Positions 6,106-10,085 of a stretch of DNA of 10,085 nucleotides are shown here, piece by piece. Source of the stretch: Tritrichomonas foetus (Eukaryota; Parabasalia; Tritrichomonadida; Tritrichomonadidae). The stretch lies in assembly GCA_001839685.1 (NCBI GenBank), contig MLAK01000217.1, positions 1-10,085 of the forward strand. Reading direction: 5' to 3'. The position numbers and the translations under genes are program-made. The notes beneath the pieces were generated by a model. The model was given only the letters and a program-made list of their open reading frames with translations, did not search any database and was not told the DNA's origin. Each line of letters starts with the position of its first letter. The stretch's first letter is position 1.

Positions 6106-7800
6106 ATGAATCTTCAACACACGAATGAATCTCCCCATCAGAACATTACCGAAGAAGAACTCAACATTTTAAACAAATTCCGTCCTTGTTTTGAAAACCC
6201 AACTTCGCTCAAAGAGAAGAATATTAAATTATCTGTAGTGAAGAAGCAGGCCGCGGCCGAGCTCAAAAAAATCAATCCAAACTGGACGCCGAAAGATGTC
6301 GGCCTGTATTTTAATAATCTCCTCAAGAAAAAAAATAAGAAGGTTCAACAAAATACACCATATGTCGGAATGCCAGTCGGGGGGGCTCCCAACAACATGA
6401 TGCCTGGTCGGCTACCTGCTGGCCAGCCAGGAGCGCCTCAGTTTCCAGCAATGGTCAATATGGCTCAAGGTGGTCCCAAAAAGCGCGGCAGAAAATCCAA
6501 GGTGGAAAAGATGATGGTAGGTGACGACGATAACATAGGAATGGCCGGAATGAATCCAAACGTCCAATTCAGCCAAAATCAGCCCGGCAAACGAGGAAAC
6601 AAGAACGCAGCCGGAAATTTACCCCAGATGCCTCCACAACAGCAAGGCATGCAATCGTTCTATCCAGGTATGCCACCCCAGCAGATGAATGCGGCGCCAA
6701 ATCAAATGGCAGATTCCGGAAAAAGGAAGCCAGGACGAAAGAAGAAGGACGACAATGCAAGCCAGCAGGTGCCCCATCAAATGGGACAGATGAATCCCGC
6801 CCAAATGCAAGGAATGAATATGCAGATGAATCCACAGAATATGGGAATGAACATGCAAATGCAGGGAATGAACAGAAATGCAGGAAATATGCAAATGATG
6901 AACAACGCAGCACCTCAGGGACAACAACAACAACAAGCGGCTGCTGCGGGTGGAAAGAGAGGACGCAATAAAAAGCAGGACAATCAAAATCAACCACAAC
7001 AAATGAATCAACAGCAAGTTGCTGCTGGAATGTATCAAGCGTTTCCAAACCAAATGGCACAACCGCACCAGGCGCCACCCAGTCACGTCCAAATGCCTCA
7101 GAAGATGCAGGGACCGGCAGCTGGAAATATGGGAATGCCTGGCCAAGGGAATATGATGATGAATATGAATATGCAAAATCAAGGACAGGGAAGAGGAATG
7201 AATACACAGATACCTTCTGCAATGAATCAACAGATGAACGGACAAATGGGTGGACAGATGAATCCAAACATGAGCGGTCAGATAAACACTCAAATGCAAG
7301 GAATGAATCCACAAATGGGTCAAATGAATCCTAATATGATGATGAATATGAATATGCCTAATCAGGGACAAACTCAACAAAAGAAAAAAGGAAAAAATGC
7401 TAAAAATCAACAACAGCAACAGCAATTTCCGAACCAAATGCAAGGTCAGAACCCTATGCAAGGACAACAGCAACAGCAATTCATGCCATATGGAATGGGC
7501 AATCCTGTATTGGCACAACAAAATCAACAGCAACAAGCTGGATCATCAAGAAAATCAAAACAAAGTAAAAAGAGCGGTCAAATAAACTCTCAAATGAATC
7601 AACAAATGCCTATGCAAATGCCAATGGGTGGACCAAATGATATGATGAAGCAGGGAATGTTTAATCCAATGATGATGAATTCCAACCCAATGATGGCTGG
7701 AATGATGATGGGACAGCCACAAATGACGCAAGGATCAAACAAGAAAAGGAGAAGCGCAAGGAAGAAGGACGATGAAGAAATAGATGAATTGAATGATTGA
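6106..7800 (+). CDS. Probable DNA-binding protein: HTH-like N-terminus, basic clusters, Met/Gln/Asn-rich body
   Basis: A 564-residue protein, not recognised as a named family. Residues about 15-80 look folded and helical: TEEELNIL, then VKKQAAAELKKI, then TPKDVGLYFNNLLKKK. This is the layout of a Myb/SANT or homeodomain-like three-helix domain; the Y-F-N-N at 68-71 sits where homeodomains have W-F-x-N. The rest is low-complexity and disordered. Met makes up about 77 of all residues, with Gln, Asn, Gly and Pro filling most of the remainder, and the only Cys is Cys28. Seven basic clusters are spaced through it (124-135, 161-166, 205-214, 283-290, 426-433, 481-489, 545-554). Several are AT-hook-like (KKRGRK, KPGRKKK, KRGRNKK) but lack the classical RGRP core; they may also serve as nuclear signals. 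The tail is acidic (DDEEIDELND). A nuclear or chromatin role is inferred. The start is the first ATG after the initiator-like element. Opposite-strand open frames are by-products of the repetitive composition. Confidence 0.8.
   Translation: MNLQHTNESPHQNITEEELNILNKFRPCFENPTSLKEKNIKLSVVKKQAAAELKKINPNWTPKDVGLYFNNLLKKKNKKVQQNTPYVGMPVGGAPNNMMPGRLPAGQPGAPQFPAMVNMAQGGPKKRGRKSKVEKMMVGDDDNIGMAGMNPNVQFSQNQPGKRGNKNAAGNLPQMPPQQQGMQSFYPGMPPQQMNAAPNQMADSGKRKPGRKKKDDNASQQVPHQMGQMNPAQMQGMNMQMNPQNMGMNMQMQGMNRNAGNMQMMNNAAPQGQQQQQAAAAGGKRGRNKKQDNQNQPQQMNQQQVAAGMYQAFPNQMAQPHQAPPSHVQMPQKMQGPAAGNMGMPGQGNMMMNMNMQNQGQGRGMNTQIPSAMNQQMNGQMGGQMNPNMSGQINTQMQGMNPQMGQMNPNMMMNMNMPNQGQTQQKKKGKNAKNQQQQQQFPNQMQGQNPMQGQQQQQFMPYGMGNPVLAQQNQQQQAGSSRKSKQSKKSGQINSQMNQQMPMQMPMGGPNDMMKQGMFNPMMMNSNPMMAGMMMGQPQMTQGSNKKRRSARKKDDEEIDELND
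7150..7356 (+). repeat. Internal duplicated segments in the Met/Asn-rich coding region
   Basis: An identical 24-base segment (7150-7173 and 7333-7356, offset 183 bases) encodes N-M-M-M-N-M-N-M. The match continues imperfectly to give GNMMMNMNMQNQGQ and PNMMMNMNMPNQGQ at residues 348-361 and 409-422. The in-frame spacing of 61 codons and the intervening Q-M-N-P-N / Q-M-Q-G-M-N-P-Q variants indicate growth by local duplication and slippage of ATG-AAT and CAA/CAG codons. Confidence 0.7.
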
Positions 7801-9185
7801 CTACCTGGGCCGTAATAATTCATTATTTCTTCAAACAATACGTTTATTGTCTTTGCCTAAACTTTATTTAGAATTTTAATTTGATTCAATCAAGCGGAAT
7901 AGCTAATTCATTATAGCAACTTCTCTAAATGAATAACAATAAAAGAAAAAGAAAAATATGAATATGAAAATAAAGGAATCTAGTCTATATATGGTATAAA
8001 ATAAAGCACTTATTTCAATTTTCAACATTAATGAGATCATTGAAACAACTGCTGCTTTTGGAAAAAGATAAAATTGTGAATTGAAAGAATATTAATATGC
8101 CTCCAATTGAAATTATTACTTTGAGATTTTTTCACATGACATATATCTGAAAAAGAATGCCAATCAACAATTAGATTTTTTCCGCTTTGGTTTTGTATTT
8201 AAAAATTTGAGTTAATGTATGATTCAATTTTTTGAAAATGACACAGTATATATTTGAAGATAAGGTGTTAAAATTAAACCAATTGAAATGCACGCCGTAT
8301 GTTTGAATGATCTGACCCAATTCATTTCTTCATCAAAATTAGTTTTTCTTAGTTAAAAATCTGCCTCCATCAACAAGTATTTGCACAAAAAAATATGCTT
8401 ATGAAAGTAGAAATGAAATTTTCTCAAAATTTGAGTTCAATCAAAAAAGTATTTTTCATCATCACTCCAAAAAAGGAAATTATTCGAAATTCTCAACAAA
8501 CATATCATTTTGGACTCTTTCAACGATGATCAAAATTTGAATCACAGGTAACAATGGAATATTTAGAAAATCATGTTAAATCGCATTTCAATGAAGGTTT
8601 GATAACAACCAATTAACCATTCAACATTTTTCTGTGGCAATAGATTTTTTTTTTGAAACAAAATTTTTTCAAGAGCATTCAATTTGATAATAATCATTTC
8701 AAATTTGTCAAAATTATTTTTGTCTCTTCTCAACTATGGTGGAAAAAGAAAAAACATTTTACGAAACCATCAATTGTTTTATGATTGATGGACTTTGAAC
8801 ATTCTAACCAACTGATAACTTCCTGTCAATTTTTCAAAGTTGGAAATATCTTATTTCTTATTCAAATCTTTTTCCTAAAAGATAGAAATCAGATATAAAT
8901 AACTTATTCTTAATCTCATTTCCACTAAATGTCTCTTACTATTTTTATTGTTTGATGCAATAAATTTGATGTTTGATGACTTGAAATTACCGTTACCTCT
9001 TAAAAAGATTCATAAAAAAATCATTTTTTGTTTGAATTATCTCTATTGAATTTTGATGGCTCTTTGAATTAAATCAGATGTATACAAACCAAATAGTCTT
9101 AACGTACGAAATCACTAAAATGATCCTTATCATCAGTATTACTTAATACCATCAGTCAAAAATCAAAACCCAAATAGCTAAAAGA
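7801..9185. other. AT-rich intergenic region
   Basis: The probable 3' UTR of the upstream gene comes first, with the first TAAA at 7858-7861. The rest is A/T-run DNA. The longest ATG frame noticed by eye is 44 codons at 8395-8529; it is AT-rich, shows no motif and is likely chance. A perfect 8-bp stem with a 9-base loop lies at 8767-8791. No RNA gene or mobile element was recognised. Confidence 0.6.
8767..8791. repeat. Small hairpin (8-bp stem, 9-base loop)
   Basis: CCATCAAT (8767-8774) and ATTGATGG (8784-8791) are perfect reverse complements around the loop TGTTTTATG. There is no T-run terminator or gene beside it, and its function is unknown. Confidence 0.4.
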
Positions 9186-9793
9186 ATGACGAAAATTTCC
9201 CTTATCGCAAACTTCGCAAATGGCCGAATTCAAAAATATTTCGAAAATGATTCTGAAGAAGCTATTGTTTCAGTTTTCGGGTGAACAGCTTTCAGTCAAT
9301 TGTTAAATCTATTTTTTATAGTTATGAGCCATATTTATTCATAGTTTTGAAATTTTGCAACAATTAAACCGAAAAAAGAGCGATTTTGGAGAAAGCCTAA
9401 AAAAAAATTGTGAGAAGCTTTTTTTCCAAGAATCACAAAGATTATAATACTGCTTCCCATAATTCTATTTACACTTCTTCTATCGATTTTTAATTAAAAA
9501 TCGCGAAAATTTTGATAGTTTTAACTCAGTGATGTTGAATTAATTCAATTTCCATTTGACAAATATGAATGTATTGAAATCTTTTCTGTCATAAAATTTT
9601 AGTATATGAAGAAAATAGACTGGCAGTCCTCAACAGCACATTCTCAAGCAGGGATACAGATACAACGATTGAAAGACCAAATCAAGAAAAATGGAATCCA
9701 ATATGTTTTTTTCCAGACTCGATGCCAAGTGAATTTTCTGATGACTCGCCATTTAGATGGCAAAACATTCGTAATCTTCTCATTGATGCCTAA
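9186..9793 (+). pseudogene. Probable decayed gene in several frames
   Basis: Three coding-like stretches lie on the same strand. (1) ATG at 9186 opens 32 codons to TGA at 9282-9284 with varied, non-AT-driven composition (starts MTKISLIANFANGR, then YFENDSEEAIVSVFG). (2) At 9281 the frame shifts, and about 70 codons continue to 9492-9494, broken by two internal stops. (3) A third frame is open from 9578 to TAA at 9791-9793; it includes NRLAVLNSTFSSRDT and ends PSEFSDDSPFRWQNIRNLLIDA-type sequence (last residues QNIRNLLIDA). Its stop coincides with an abrupt change to T-rich DNA and forms TAAA, like the MDH end. The overlapping 86-codon ATG frame at 9606-9866 runs on into low-complexity Phe/Ile-rich translation and is the less likely reading. 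No simple GT-AG intron joins fragments 1 and 3 in phase. The family is not recognised. Fragment 3 is the best supported, fragment 2 the weakest. Confidence 0.4.
9484..9503. repeat. Perfect 20-bp palindrome
   Basis: CGATTTTTAATTAAAAATCG reads the same on both strands with no spacer and is bounded by mismatches. It lies between the second and third fragments of the decayed gene. It may be a cruciform-prone or protein-binding site, or chance in AT-rich DNA; the CG ends make it somewhat less likely to be pure composition. Confidence 0.5.
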
Positions 9794-10085
9794 ATTTTTT
9801 TTATTTATATCAAAATTATTAATATTTTTTTTATACTTCATTTTTGTATTTTGGAAAACATTATAATTTTCGATGGAGGGTCATATGATAATAAAAAGCA
9901 CGATTTATGATAAGAAATAATCAAGATATTAATGCTATAAAATCACTTTTTATCTCAATAATTCTCAGAAATTTCTGTGGGGTTTATTTTTTTCTCACAA
10001 TTTTTTTTTGGATTTGGTTTTCTCTGTATCTTGATTTTTAAATTATAATATTTATATATTATTAATAGGATTACAATTAAATAAT
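9794..10085. other. AT-rich terminal stretch
   Basis: T-rich DNA follows the stop of the decayed gene, then AT-rich sequence with long T runs to the window end. No gene, repeat array or RNA was recognised. Confidence 0.6.

Noticed and set aside
6379..6385. G7 run in the 564-residue gene as a possible frameshift site
   Set aside because: The reading frame is intact through it and continues with consistent composition, so there is no evidence of programmed or mutational shifting.
6569..7536. Long minus-strand open frames (247 and 305 codons) opposite the Met/Gln-rich gene
   Set aside because: They are reverse-complement by-products of CAT/TTG/CTG-type codons opposite ATG, CAA and CAG repeats. 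They contain long runs of Leu/His/Ile/Ser and have no promoter of their own.
9606..9866. 86-codon ATG frame taken as a membrane protein
   Set aside because: Its hydrophobic C-terminal half comes entirely from T-rich DNA beyond 9790. The overlapping frame that stops at 9791-9793 has better residue diversity and ends exactly at the composition change.
1..10085. tRNA, rRNA, CRISPR, bacterial promoter or transposase genes
   Set aside because: No tRNA B-box-like GTTCRANNC in a cloverleaf context, no regularly spaced repeats with unique spacers and no transposase motifs were seen. Apparent TATAAT-like boxes are expected everywhere in DNA this AT-rich.

Overview
The window reads as nuclear DNA from a parabasalid protist, most likely a Tritrichomonas-type trichomonad (inference). 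The reasons are: very AT-rich intergenic DNA full of A and T runs; uninterrupted protein genes; an initiator-like TCA/CCA+1(C/T)TT element 11 to 15 bases before each of the three start codons; a poly(A)-type TAAA that overlaps the malate dehydrogenase stop codon; Asn/Gln-rich low-complexity proteins; and a cytosolic-type malate dehydrogenase of the kind from which trichomonad lactate dehydrogenases arose. There are no ribosome binding sites, operons or other bacterial signals.

Layout: 1-667 is AT-rich non-coding DNA with a perfect 16-bp inverted repeat. 681-2072 (+) encodes a divergent RCC1-repeat protein with an Asn-rich tandem-repeat insertion. 2073-3064 is non-coding, with one weak candidate for a small spliced gene. 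3078-4097 (+) encodes malate dehydrogenase in a markedly GC-richer, codon-biased reading frame; its promoter holds an initiator, a T10 hairpin and a 12-bp inverted repeat. 4098-6088 is intergenic and starts with a short coding-like island (about 4121-4369). 6106-7800 (+) encodes a 564-residue nuclear-looking protein with an N-terminal helix-turn-helix-like domain, seven basic clusters and an extremely Met/Gln/Asn/Gly-rich body. 7801-10085 is AT-rich; within it 9186-9793 looks like a decayed gene, seen as open fragments in different frames.

The three genes point the same way but are separated by about 1 and 2 kb. Each has its own initiator-like element, so they are probably independent transcription units with no evident shared pathway: central metabolism (MDH), a beta-propeller scaffold (RCC1-like) and a probable DNA-binding or chromatin factor. 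The most interesting items are the architecture of the 564-residue protein, the shared core-promoter layout, the inverted repeat at the MDH transcription start, and the decayed gene at the right end. No mobile element, CRISPR array, tRNA or rRNA was recognised.
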